A DNA stretch of 64,000 nt from Phoenix dactylifera. Lineage: Eukaryota > Streptophyta > Magnoliopsida > Arecales > Arecaceae. The first letter of the stretch is position 1; every line of letters begins with the position of its first letter. A program made the position numbers and the translations under genes. This document shows positions 12,101 to 35,856 of this stretch, one piece after another. Location: the NCBI RefSeq assembly GCF_009389715.1, contig NC_052405.1, forward strand, positions 9,217,194-9,281,193, written 5' to 3'. The notes below the pieces were generated by a model, which had not been told where the DNA came from, searched no databases, and saw only the letters and a program-made list of their open reading frames with translations.

Positions 12101-15100
12101 TATCGGCACGGCATGGCGCAAGCCCGTACCGACCATGTATGTAGGCATATTCGGTGCTTGAAGAACCACACCGTTTTATTGTTATAACCATGTGATGTTT
12201 TAGGTTTCAACTTTTAATGATTAGACTTGTATAAGCACATTCCCATGATCTAGGTTTAACAATCAGCACAAAAGGGAAAAGAAGTTCCATAGCAGATATG
12301 ATAGTCCCTTTGCAATGATGTTCAGAGCTCCTATTTATTTAGAAGTGATCGGCCATCAAGTAGCATCCTTTCTCCCCCTATCTTTACTTTTTTTATATGA
12401 GGAGAAAATAGTATTAAATCAGATTAATGGAATACATAAAGCAGATCAAAAAAAAAATGGTAGAAAGAAAAGAAGAAATTAAAAATGAGAATATAGATTC
12501 CAAAGGCCATGGCAAAGGCCCTAGTCACAGATAACCTTGATCAGAATTGACACTTAAGCCCAAGATTGGTCCAAAGTGAAATCTCAGATGCTACCAGTAC
12601 TAGAGCCAAGTTTATCCACATCAAAATTGTTCCACCAACAAAACGGCCTATTCCTCTCCATCATGACCCCCAACACAATCTCAACACAGCTTCCTTCAAT
12701 TGTTCGGAAATAATAAATAGTAATCACCATTTGCTTTAGATGGTCATAATAATTGCATTGCATTATGCACAAACAGACTCTTTAGAATTCTTGCATTATA
12801 TGATTATGGTGTTCTTCATAGCATACTTAACAAAGATGGTTACTCTTCCGGGGTTCCTAGGTCAAAGATCCCAATAATAATGACAGTCAAAGAAAGATGG
12901 TTGCCGAAATCAACATCAACAGCACTCCTAGAGAATATCATGGCCAATATCTCCTCTTTCTGTCTTGCATTGCCACTCTCCATATGAATCTCTCAACTTA
13001 GACAGAGTTTTTAATGAAGGTAGAATTAAAAGAACCCCCACAAGAATAAAAGGATTATGCTGCACTTTCTTTGTTATTCGCTCATACCGTAGTCACATCA
13101 CCCTAAATATATGGTATCATGGTTAAATCACCTTATGTATCTGGTTGCACCCACACAATTGCTCCATTAGAAAGCTGCCCTTCAATATCAGGACTTCTTT
13201 ATAATTAGGCTGAGATTAAGTAAAAAATTAAACTTTCATGGAACATCATTAATTCATGAAGATGGTTAACCATATAGCTCAAAGCATATAAGATCTCCAC
13301 ATGATGCAGTCCGATACTCATAGGCATGAGTACCCATACGATAAATTCAAACTATTGTATAAACTTTAATAGCATATCATATTTGTTGCCATTAAGCTGA
13401 GGCACCAATATATGAAAAAAAGATCGTCATCTTTGAATTTGAGAAAATACACATTAATGACCTAGCTCCTGGTTCTCTCTCGCTCGTATATATACAAGTC
13501 TCGACTGACTGCATATTCACATACCTTTGGTTTCTCCAATGTCATGATAGATTGGGATAATATGGTACTGATATCCTATTACAATACAGGCATTGCAATG
13601 TTTCGTGATATGGATTGATCAGTTAGATTAGTGTTAAATTGTGTTCAGACACTTAACATATTTGGCCTTGCGCCCACAGTTCCAATAGCCCCCACGTGAG
13701 TTCAGCATCAGTGCCATATAAATCATAAGATTTCCTCCCACCCTTCAGGGCATATCACTATCATAACATGATCCATGGGGGCCTCCTTGGCTCTGACACA
13801 ACATATGCATAATTCACACATCAGTGAATTTTTCCTTCATGGCAACTATATCAAGTAACTCAACATTTAAGTTCCATCACACAATTACATTCAACATATA
13901 TAATGCATTACTCCTTTAATCAAAATGTTCAATGCTCATGTTTCGAAGTCTGTATTTAAATCATTAATTTCCAACTATCAATAAACATAGTACTACCATT
14001 TCATATATGGGTGAGAATGCTGGCTACACCTCATTTCATGTCTTATATGAAGCGGCTAATCCTTGCAATGTATTATGAGCAATATATAACAAGCATTACT
14101 CTCAATCATTTATATATAGTGCTATATATCACAAATTCCCATGATGTCCCCAATTATCAGGCTTGTCTGACTGTCCACATTTCCCACCGTTTGTGTTTCC
14201 CACCCCATCTTTATCTCTTGTTTTTCCTAGGTTCACATTCTCACATCATGTCAAAACCAAGTATGTCTACTTGTCTAGAGTGTTAGGCTTTTTACCAAAT
14301 GTCAAAGATTCAAGTCCTTCCTCTATCATTTATCATTGTTCTTTTATTTTTAAATAATTTCCTTATTGAAGATAAAAAATCAAAAAGGTGCATCTCATTG
14401 TGCCCATAACAACCTACTGTGCCCATAGCATTAAGTATTGTTTTAATATAAAAAGGTGCATCTCATTGCACCCGTAGCATTAAGCATCATTTTAATAAAA
14501 AATACGTGTCTTATCCAAAATAACAAATAAAAAATACGAGCACCGCACATACCACATTCTAGTAAACAATAACCATCTCCCAGAGGTCAAGACTCAAGGC
14601 AGCCAGAAAATAATAATTAAAAACAAATAATGAATATCAAGAAAAACATAAAATAATAGTCATAATACAATAAATGGAACATAACATATCAAAAATCAAT
14701 GAGAACTATCATGTTGGCAACATCCAACAATAAGTTACAAATAGATCTCTGTGGAGAAATAGTCCCGCATCGGGTAGGTTAGGAACTCTAGTTGGTCTTA
14801 TATACTCATAGGCCTATCCAGCTACTAGTTTAAATCCCCCTTGCCCACTGATGCATCCATTCTTCCACTTACTAATCCACGTGTCACCCCTCCTTTTTGA
14901 GTTACATCTCTCAAGCTCTATGTATGAGAGGGGGTGTTAAGGAATAGCCCCACATGGAATAAGATAGGGACTCTAGTTGGTCCCATATACTCATGGCCCA
15001 TCCACCTACTAGCTTATGCTTTTGGGTTGGACATTAATAATCTCATCCTCAATAAAAGAACATGATACTAGAGGTTAAGGCAGGTGTGTAGGTAAACCTT

Positions 15101-16105
15101 ACCTAAGCAAACTGTCTAATAACCAATCTAGCTGTCTTTTAAAACATTGAATGTGTTGCCAACATTAAGACAATAGATATAAATTTCTCGACATCAACTG
15201 GACCAATTAAACAGCATATGCACCAAAATAGCATATATACATGTGGATTTTTCGAGCTTGATAACATTTGATGCAGATTTTCCAATATTAATAAATGTTG
15301 ATCACATCATGAGGCTGTCACAAATTTTTGGTTCATTTGTTCATGAATGTAATCACTTGCAGGATTTGCATGCCTCCAATAAGGTTGTACACCCTTCACC
15401 ATACTTATCTAGTCATGTCATGGGGCTCAACATGCTTTAATGTATAACACTCCAATCCAAAGTTTCAAGTATTGATGCCAATAGACTTGCAGTCACCCAC
15501 CAGCATGACGCATGCCACGCCATGTGAACACACATGCCGCATCATTCTAAAACACAAAAAATAAAACAACATAAAATAAAAGCATTTTTAAGCCAAAAAA
15601 TTAAAAAAATGGTTAAATAGTTCTATGCTAAACCAGGCGCGGTGTCAATTTGGTTTAGCATGGCCAGCACTTGTAGCTGTACTCACATTCATTTAGTACC
15701 TTGTTTAAAATCTTAAGATAAAAATATTCAAGTCTTGAGATTATACAAGCTTTTGCAGAATTACCCTTCATGACCATAACCCTGGCATAAATATATACAG
15801 ATTTTGCCCTTTGCACGAGGTTTTCCATCCATTTTGGCCCTCATGAATTCATATACTGTATGCTCTGAGAAATTCTCACTCACATAATAGAATGCAATTT
15901 AGCTTTCAGCATTAACCATATATTGATTACATTCTTCTGCAGGCCAGATCAATTCATTGGCAGTTCTTACCTTGGGAGGAAGAATAGCATCGATGTCAGC
16001 ATCTGAGGCTTGTGGGAACCTTTCCTTTGTAATTCTCCTAAGCTTCTTCTTGTCTGTTCCTGACAAGCGTTGCAATGATTTTGCCTCAACTGGCTTTTTA
16101 AACAT
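3170..16105 (-). CDS. EIF2D: Eukaryotic translation initiation factor 2D (ligatin), 9 coding exons, 610 aa
   Basis: eIF2D delivers tRNA to the ribosomal P site without GTP and helps recycle 40S subunits in the cytosol. Coding exons in order are 16105-15971, 10606-10495, 8181-7991, 7882-7788, 7701-7285, 6651-6543, 5661-5384, 5162-4792 and 3294-3170. They total 1,833 bp with matching phase at every junction. The start MFKKPVEAKS and the adjacent LPPK match the family N-terminus. A PUA-like region follows (about residues 80-170, including VIGGADLMFPGI). Next come an acidic linker (190-290), the SWIB/MDM2-like region (about 400-500) and a C-terminal SUI1 domain (about 522-607, with the MTERRQGNKKVTRVSG stretch). 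The protein ends LDKTRK and appears complete. Intron 1 is 5.4 kb. Intron 4 is best read as GC-AG. The length fits plant eIF2D. Confidence 0.95.
7702..7787 (-). other. GC-AG intron 4 of eIF2D (86 bp)
   Basis: Read on the minus strand, the upstream exon ends ...CTG TG and the intron opens GCAAGTATAG, closing with ATTACAG. The next exon starts G GAA TCA. Joining at GC rebuilds Trp178 in the stretch SLW-ESVEG, and the Trp sits where animal eIF2D also has one. GCAAGT is the known strong consensus for GC-AG introns. A GT donor 5 bp upstream is in frame but would delete the Trp. Confidence 0.75.
9150..9185. repeat. (AG)n microsatellite
   Basis: An uninterrupted AG dinucleotide run of about 36 bp lies in intron 2 of eIF2D, between exons 10606-10495 and 8181-7991. 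Confidence 0.9.
11580..12170. mobile_element. GC-rich imperfect inverted-repeat element in eIF2D intron 1
   Basis: A GC-rich island sits in AT-rich intron. Its left arm is strongly purine-rich (about 11675-11775, GGAGAGGGAGAG-type sequence). The right arm is the pyrimidine-rich counterpart (about 11935-12025, CTCTCTCCTCCTCTC-type), with similar GCCTCCG/CGGAGGC words further in. The outer ends carry repeated GTACCGA, CGGTAC and GGCATGGCG words. A fold-back or non-autonomous DNA element is the likely explanation, but I could not define clean termini or a target duplication. The open frames of 93-175 codons here follow from the composition and are not genes. Confidence 0.5.
14383..14505. repeat. 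Local direct duplication, period about 68 bp
   Basis: The phrase 'aaaaaggtgcatctcattg' occurs near 14383 and again near 14451. Each is followed by 'cccatagcattaag' or 'cccgtagcattaag' and then 'ttttaata'. The two copies are clearly related and lie in intron 1 of eIF2D. Confidence 0.7.
14750..15060. mobile_element. TRIM/SMART-like mini LTR element
   Basis: Two direct repeats start TGTGGAGAAATAGTCCC (14750) and TGTTAAGGAATAGCCCC (14935). Both continue with 'actctagttggtc', 'atatactcat' and 'ccacctactag'-like words. The second copy is immediately preceded by a purine tract (GAGAGGGGG), as expected of a polypurine tract before a 3' LTR. The internal region between the recognisable repeats is only about 90 bp. 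This matches the architecture of terminal-repeat retrotransposons in miniature. I could not see a primer-binding site, and the outer right end is approximate. Confidence 0.55.
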
Positions 16106-16144
16106 GATGGACAGCTCGTATTAAGAGCGTTGAGCCAGCTATAA

Positions 16145-17029
16145 CTGCAAAAGTTAAAAAGTAAATTTATTTAATATGCTCATCTGCATATCTGGAAAAA
16201 TATTATTATAATATTTTATTGTGATAAAGCTATATAACATCAACACTATTACTCTAGTGCGGTAGTCGGTAAAGGCTTGGGCCAGGTAAATAAGGAAAAT
16301 GGATGCATGGGTATACAATAATTATAAAATCTGCGAAATAGAAGAGCTCCTCACTAGCAAATTGCCAAATTCAAGAAACTTCAAACAAAAATTCTTTATC
16401 CTCATAGCATAGCCATTAACAAAGTTCACTTGAAAAGGAGAAAGATCGAACTGCTTACGATAGTGACAGCATTTATCAAACAAATGACGTAAAGGTCAAA
16501 TTCACCCTTCCTGAGATTAAAATCAACATTTCTTGCAATAAATGCTAGAATAGAATCATAAGAATTGTCACACTTATGTCGAAAGCTGTTGAATCTCTCG
16601 ACTCGGTGCATGCCACTTTCAAACAAAAAAAGAAAAGATCGTTACCAAAAAAAAAAACGCCAAATGAGTGATGTGGGGTTCATGAAGTAAAGATAATCAT
16701 GAAAGCAATATAGCATCAAGATGAAGAATATGATCGGACGGGACGTCACAATGCCTATATTAATATTCTTGATTATAACAGTAGGTTCTACAAATTCCCA
16801 GTTCACAATTTGATTTTTACCCTTTTGATTCTTCCATCTATGCAGAATCCAATTCCTTACCAAAACAAAAACCACATCACCAAGGCTCAAAAATGGTTGC
16901 AAAATCTTAAAAAATGAAGAACATTGGGAAAAAATCCAAAAGAAAAACATTGTTGTTTCTTCCTTTGATTCCTTATCTTGAACGTATCGATAAACCCCAA
17001 AATAAACGAGCAAAGGAACCAAATCATAC
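16145..17029 (-). other. Probable 5'UTR intron of eIF2D
   Basis: On the minus strand a plausible donor G|GTATGATT lies at 17030 and an acceptor CTTTTGCAG just above 16144. The start codon follows 39 bp after the acceptor. The 218-codon open frame overlapping this interval is composition-driven and has no domain character. Confidence 0.5.
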
Positions 17030-17310
17030 CAACCGAAAGAAGCCCGAGAAGTGAGTATCGATGAGCTCAAAATTGAGGGGAATTTGGGAGAAGAAAAGAT
17101 TGAGGACATGATGCAACAAAAAAAAAACGAAGAGTACGTCACCGAGCTCCAGCGGTCCTCCTCGACGAGATTGGAAGGCGGAAAGAGAGCGGCGCGATCG
17201 CTTCGGTTTCGCCTCCAGAGGGGAACGGACGGCTTGGGACTGGGAGAGTTTATCTCGGCGAAAGGCCGTGAAAGGCACGTGGTGCCGCACACCGGCACGG
17301 GCTCGATATT
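17030..17310 (-). other. Probable 5'UTR exon and core promoter region of eIF2D
   Basis: A GC-richer block at 17130-17310 with purine/pyrimidine-biased leader-like sequence lies just upstream of the proposed donor at 17030. This is the expected position of a non-coding first exon. I could not identify a TATA box or fix the transcription start, so the upper limit is approximate. Confidence 0.4.
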
Positions 17311-17570
17311 TTACTGACAGGCCCTTGCAGACGTAAGGAGGAATGATAAAACCGCGGCCAGCCCCCGGTTCCAGGCCCTGGTCTGGGTCTGGAAATGAGC
17401 TTGAATGCGGCCAGAACCCCGGCTGAATGACGCCATCCGATTCTGAGGTTCATCTGTTCTCTTTCTTTTTTCGATATTATCCGCACTGCAAACCTGGGAA
17501 AAAAAATTACAATACCACCGGCTACAACCACATGCCCTTGTCCGGAAAGAGTCGGCGTCCCAAGCATCCT

Positions 17571-17986
17571 GGGGCTCGTTTGGTTCGGAGGAAAAAGTGT
17601 GAGCAACGAAAAAGTAATAAGATGCTTCTTATTTGATTGAAGTTTTCAAAGAATAGAGATGAAAAAATTGTATTCACATAGAAAATGAGAAACATGGAAA
17701 AGTAACTAGGAATCACTTCATATTTATTTTTTTCTAAAATGGTCTTTCAGCATTAAAGAAGCATTTAAGACCTAATTTTTATTAAGAGTATAATAGGAAT
17801 TACACATAATTTTTTTCAGAAAAGCGGATGATCAACCAAACATAAGCACTCTGAAAATCTATCACTTTTCCATGGTCAACCAAACATGCCAAAAATACTT
17901 TCCTAGGCATCCTCTTTCTAAGAATCTGTTTTTCAGGAATCATATTCATAAGAGAGAAAATGCTTCCCGCGAACCAAACAAGCCTT
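17571..17986. mobile_element. Small inverted-repeat (MITE-like) element
   Basis: The left end GGCTCGTTTGGTTCGG and the reverse complement of the right end, GGCTTGTTTGGTTCGCGG, are near-identical terminal inverted repeats bounding about 415 bp of AT-rich non-coding sequence. GGC(C/T)YGTTTGG-type ends occur in plant Harbinger- and hAT-related MITEs. I could not recognise a clean target duplication, so the superfamily is uncertain. It lies about 260 bp upstream of the presumed eIF2D first exon. Confidence 0.6.
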
Positions 17987-18041
17987 AGAGAACTCACTCA
18001 TACTCCACTTACTCTTTACTTCTTCTTTTTTGTTGTTAATG

Positions 18042-18774
18042 TTAAATTATGCTTTTGGTCCTCAAAATTTCATAAATATTTTTAAATAACTTTTATAATT
18101 TAAAATTTTCTAATTAGATCTGACAATTTTTAGGTATGGTTTAATGTAGTCCATTTGGCTGATTTCGACCAATTTCTGTTATTGGAAGGTTGCACGTGCC
18201 GCACATGTGATCTTTTTTTTTTTGTTGGCGTCGATATGCTAAGGGTGATAATGTGGCATAATGGTTAAAACTTTTTTTCTTGAGTATATGATATATGAGT
18301 GATGATATGCCATATAAGTGATGATGTGACATCGGCATATGTTATAATAAAATTTTTCATCCAAAAATGTCCAATCACTAGGTACCGCACTATCACCTAT
18401 TTATATATCGATAATACGATATATGGATGATGATGTGGTGCCCGATATGTGCCATGATAGAATTTTTTTTTCAAAAATATCCGATCGTTGAGTGTTGTAT
18501 CATTTTCTATATACTACATCATCATATACCACATCATCAAAACAAAAATTTGTAACTGCTATGCCACATCATTACCTATACAATGACATTGGTGCTAGCA
18601 AGAAAAAGAACATCATTTGTGCATCACGTGCAATTTTTTGGTGCTAAACATTCGGCAAAAGGATTACATTAAATTACACTTCGAAAATTGAGGAACCTAA
18701 TTCGAGGTTTTTAAACTATAAAGATTATTTAAAAATATTTGTAAAACTTGGACAACCAAAGATATAATTTATCC
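18042..18774. mobile_element. Mutator-like element with long terminal inverted repeats
   Basis: About 110 bp at the left end matches the reverse complement of about 110 bp at the right end. Paired words include ATATTTTTAAATAA in both, then TTTATAATTTAAAA against TTTATAGTTTAAAA, and TTTAATGTAGTCC against TTTAATGTAATCC. The inside is AT-rich, has degenerate 'gatgatgtg' repeats and has no transposase. Long inverted repeats on a short non-coding body are typical of non-autonomous MULEs. The target duplication is not clear. Confidence 0.65.
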
Positions 18775-18949
18775 TTTTTTTATAGGGATAAAACAACTTA
18801 ATCACTCAAGCAAGTCATGTACTTCATACATACACATACAAACATACGTTATGTATGAGATGGACTTTTCTTATCTTGAGAGAAGAAGGTATCTGTTTAT
18901 TTCAAGTTTAAAATCAATAACCAGGTACATAAATCATAGACATACTGCT

Positions 18950-20713
18950 ACACCTCCAACCCGAATTCACAAACCAGGGTCGTGTCAACCGCCACGTACT
19001 CATAAAAAAATCTCTCCATAAATATGCAGGGCATCTCAACATGATATCATAAATATGTAGCAGAATAATTTAAATAATAATATGCAAACTTTATTTCAAT
19101 AACTAGCTCAATATTTAAATATCTTATTATTCTAACAATATTCTAAGGTAGTACATTAATTAAAATAAACTCTAATCTAAGATAATCTTTGCCAAAGTTT
19201 CGTTAGTCCTTATCCCATATTGAAAACCTCGATTAGGCTAATTCTCTGAAAAAAATAAGAAATCATATAATGACCTAGACAACCCAGTAAGCAATGATCA
19301 CTTTAGCTAAACAAATTAGGCAATCAAATAGATAATAATTTATAAAAAATAAGCATATATGTAGTACTAATATACGAATCAATTTTTTTTGAAATATTAA
19401 ATTTCTGTTCATGAATTTAAATTCTTTCAAATATTCAATTTATCTTATCAATCCTGAGCTATGACCACATTTTCTCTATGGCAAGGTCATAACACTAGTT
19501 AATCTTCTTACAGTGAGCTACGTATCAACTTGCAACAAAGTTCTTTAGAACCATATATTTGCTTGCGGTATGTCACTCATCATTTTGGACACAATCTTTA
19601 GGACAAATCATATGCTAATGTATTTACCTCCATTGGTGGGGTCCTCAACATAGCCAGGTTGAAATTCAAATAGTTCTAGGTTTGATATTTCAATTCTAAA
19701 ATTATGTAGTGTCAAAATCAATCAATCATATCCATAATAAGATCATATATCGTCATAATATTTCAAAATAATATATTTCATAATAATATACTATTCATCA
19801 AATTCATACATCATGAATAATACCATTTAAAAGTCATGAATATAATAATTTAATGATTGCTGATAAATTTAGAAAAAGTAAAACAATACTTATCTTACGA
19901 GTGAATCCAAAGTATCAATCCAAACAATTTCAAAAATCTTTCTAAGATCCTGATATTTAAAAATTATATTTTTGTTAGAATTTATCACAATTATTCTAAA
20001 AATAGAAACCTTAATTTCAATACCCTCACAAAGCCAACCAAGTGGGAGTGCCCGACACCCCGATTGGTCTACTCAAGGTAAAACTCATTTGGTCATATTC
20101 AAACTAGATTACAGATGGTTCAATAGAGATCGGAGATGCCCAAATCTAATAATATCCGAAAAGAGCCAAGATGGGGGCTTGCGTGCCACCCACCGATCAT
20201 AGATCAGGGCCCTTCACTAAGGTGGATCCAGAATTACGAAGAGAGGTGCCATGCTAGACTTAACATCTCTAGAGAGAGCAGAAAGAGAAAGTCTAGTAGA
20301 GAAAGAATCAAGAGAGAGAAAAGATGGAGAAGAGAGAGAATAAGCTTCTCTTTCTCTAAGCAAGAAAAAGGCCATAAAGGGGGTGTCTACAAGTGGTGTT
20401 TGGGGGCAGGGACCCACGACCGCCCACTATGGACGACGGCCGATGGCGAGGAAAAACTTTCCCAAATAAGAGTTCAACCCTTTTAACTCATGAAACCAAG
20501 ACATCCTAACGATGGGAGCCCTAGCAACGGCTGCAAACTATCGTAAGGAACCGGACGGAGACCTTGGCAACAAGATCTGGCGGTGTTACTTGCCAGAAAG
20601 AAGGAACGAAATCGAAAAATCCCAAAGAAAATAGGAAAAAAGTACGACACCCGTTCTTGACAAAAATCTGGTGATTATCGGCCAAAATCAAAGCTTATGA
20701 GGACCACGGAAGA

Positions 20714-20751
<38 letters not shown>

Positions 20752-21086
20752 AGCTAGCTTGGTCCTTATCTAGTTTTTGGTGGCGAACGACAATGGCGAC
20801 GGTGCGATGATGACGGAGCTTCGGAGAGAAAATCAAAAAAATATTTTGGCAAGAGCTTAGTTCAGGCTTGGATCTCCAATGGGGGGTGGAGGAAGGATGG
20901 AAGGAGCTCTAAATAGAGCTCGGTCACGACCGAAATCCAACTCGGAGTTGGATTCCATCCAACCATCTTAGGGATAAAGAATACTCCCATCAGGAGTTCT
21001 CTTTTGTGTCGATTTCTTTTCTTTTTTGTTAGGCCAAAGTGACTAAGCTGGTCAAGTGGACTGGGCTCAGTTTGTTGGGGTTTACA
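18950..21086 (-). mobile_element. LTR-like repeat, copy 2 (possible solo LTR)
   Basis: The part from about 19190 to 20470 corresponds to the repeat at the left edge of the window. The right end reads, on the minus strand, TGTAAACCCCAACAAAC, a plausible LTR start. On that strand a TATA-like CTATTTAGAGCTC near 20.9 kb is followed by a GC-rich leader. An (AG)n run lies at about 20717-20747. No gag or pol coding is visible, so a solo LTR or non-autonomous remnant is the likely reading. The left boundary is uncertain. Confidence 0.45.
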
Positions 21087-21089
21087 TCA

Positions 21090-23000
21090 ACACCATTAAT
21101 CAAGATATGTCTAACTAAAACTGCCTCAAAACCATTCACGTGTTTTAATGCTCTCTAATATATGTATCAGAAAGACAAAAAAGGATAAGTACAATGATAT
21201 GATATAATGTTTTGAGATGATCTAAACGTTGAAATATTTTGATTTTTCAATCCATATATATTATAACATGTACGAATCATAATCAATACTTCATTATATA
21301 CTTTAGCATACTGGCACAAAAAAAAACCATTTTTTTATCCCCTTGATGCATGGGTTAATGACTATCTAGAGACAATTGTTTATTTATATTCATTTTTAGT
21401 AATATATGTATCATAATCAATAGTGTGGATCTTTAATTTGAGGGTCTAGTTATTGATTTTGAACTTGAGCGGAGTAAATACCCTTCCTTCTCAAGAAAGA
21501 CATAATCCATCTATATATAGAAAGATATAATATATAACACTCTTCTATAAATAGCTAGAAATATTTATCTGATCTAAACATATGCAATTAATTTGAATTA
21601 ATATGCTCAAATCTTTTGAGATTGAAGATGAATATTTAGATATTATAGTTCTAATAATGATGTCTGTGTGTAAAAATCAAATGAGAGGATAGCATATCAC
21701 AATGGTGTCCAACATTTCAAGTTATTAGAATTAATCATACATAAGTCATTTAGTCTAAAAAATATACAAACTTCAAATTAAGAAAAGGAAAACATCAAAG
21801 TTTTTGTTTTCTTGCTCATAACTTGTGATCAAACTAGTATTCCAGACATACAAAAAATCACAATTATTTCTAATCGTTTTTGGCAGAGAAATAGAATCTC
21901 ATTTTTGCATCACTCTATAACTCCCACAACCATATCTCCTTACTATTGTTCGTCATCAACATTGTTTTTAAAGACTAACTTGGTGACGACTCGATCTAAC
22001 TCAGTTGAGTTAAGATTATGCATAAACAAAAATTAAGAACATAACTCAATCAACTTTTTGACTCGCCAATTCAAACATGATATGATAGTGTTTGCAAGAC
22101 TCGATTGGGGTTTGTTCTTTTTTTCATCAGTCTAGTCATCTTGACTTTTTAACTCAGTGGACTCATCTTTTGACATGACCTAGTTGAGTCAAGAGTTGAT
22201 TTGCCTAGTTGAGCGAGGAAGGATAAGAATACTCAAAAAAGGAAAAAAAAAAGTTTATAGTATTAGATGTTGGAAGGTGTTATCTTATTAAAGTCTTTAA
22301 CGGATAAACTAAGTGCCGTAGGATTGAATCTCTCCTTCACCGAGATTGGAGGGTAAAGACTATTCAAGGAGCGCCACCCCTTCTTATGTAGCTCATTGTG
22401 TATAAATTCGTATCACTGGAGTACATGAGGATTCTATAGCAATTTCTAGATCAGGAATCTAATATAAAAATATCCTAATCCCATTGATTTTCTGAATACG
22501 AAAACTTATTTGAGCTTTGAAAACAAGATGTTAAACCTTTCTTAATCACCTCTTGCATGCATTACATATGTCTCCTGTAGTCATAATAAAGCATAATCTT
22601 ATATGTATAAACTTGTGTATAAATTCATCCATCTTATCTTACTGCTATAAAAGAAATTCTTTTATTTCAACTATATCCCGATCTTGAATCCATAATTGTA
22701 ACATTTTCTAATAATGAAGGCCTGAAAACTCTCATGCTTTCTTTCCATTTCTATTCCGACTCTATTATTTATATATGTCCTCAATAATGGAGCCCCAACA
22801 TCCATTTTGTCTTTCCCTGTGGATACTTGCAACTTGGTGAAATTGCCCTTTTACTATTTTTGGATTATCGATCAGAATTCTCTAAGTCAAATTATATTTG
22901 AAGGTTCGTTTGCCGTTGGATTTGAGCTGCAAAAGAACAATCAGTCCGAATACGACCGAGAACCCGCCATACACGCTCTCCCGAATGTCAAAGTCCACCG
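21090..23000. other. AT-rich intergenic region, no gene seen
   Basis: No protein-like open frame or RNA gene is recognisable. At 21980-22230 the words ACTCAGTTGAGT, GAGTCAAGAGT and related half-sites recur and look like an eroded repeat. The last few hundred bases approach the CNOT11 transcription start and should hold its promoter, but I could not place a TATA box. Confidence 0.5.
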
Positions 23001-23208
23001 TGTAGAGCAGGCGGGCCCGAGCTGGAACTAAATTTCTACTCCAAAGCGGACCTAACCCGCACTCTCTAAAGTGGCTGAGCTCGTCTCGCTCTCCACTCGT
23101 CCCCAAGTCGACGCCTAGTCCCCAGAGATCTCCTTTCTCCGCTCGGGGGAGAAGAAGGAAAGAAGCTCTCTTTCTCCCCTTCTCTCCTCCCTTTCTCCCT
23201 TCGCCGCC

Positions 23209-35784
<12,576 letters not shown>

Positions 35785-35856
35785 TGTATGTATATCTCCT
35801 CTCATAATTTGTATCTACTCATCAGCCATCCAATGTTCTTCCACAGCATAGAAACC

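Larger units (their letters stand above)
10607..15970 (-). other. Intron 1 of eIF2D (5.4 kb, repeat-rich)
   Basis: The donor follows the codons for LPPK at 15971 and the acceptor precedes AEITVAKYPN at 10606. It contains a GC-rich inverted-repeat element (11.58-12.17 kb), a TRIM-like element (14.75-15.06 kb) and a duplicated block at 14.38-14.52 kb. I see no nested gene; the remaining sequence is AT-rich and unremarkable. Confidence 0.8.

Noticed and set aside
11518..12191. Several 67-175 codon frames rich in Arg/Glu or Ser/Pro
   Set aside because: They follow from the purine/pyrimidine-biased inverted repeat and read on both strands, with no domain.
16642..17298. 218-codon open frame on the minus strand at the eIF2D 5' end
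   Set aside because: It spans the proposed 5'UTR exon and intron, has low-complexity Phe/Ser/Ile-rich translation and no domain. A splice donor interrupts it.
17030..23208. Bidirectional promoter shared by eIF2D and CNOT11
   Set aside because: The starts are about 6 kb apart with at least three transposable elements between them; no evidence of shared control.
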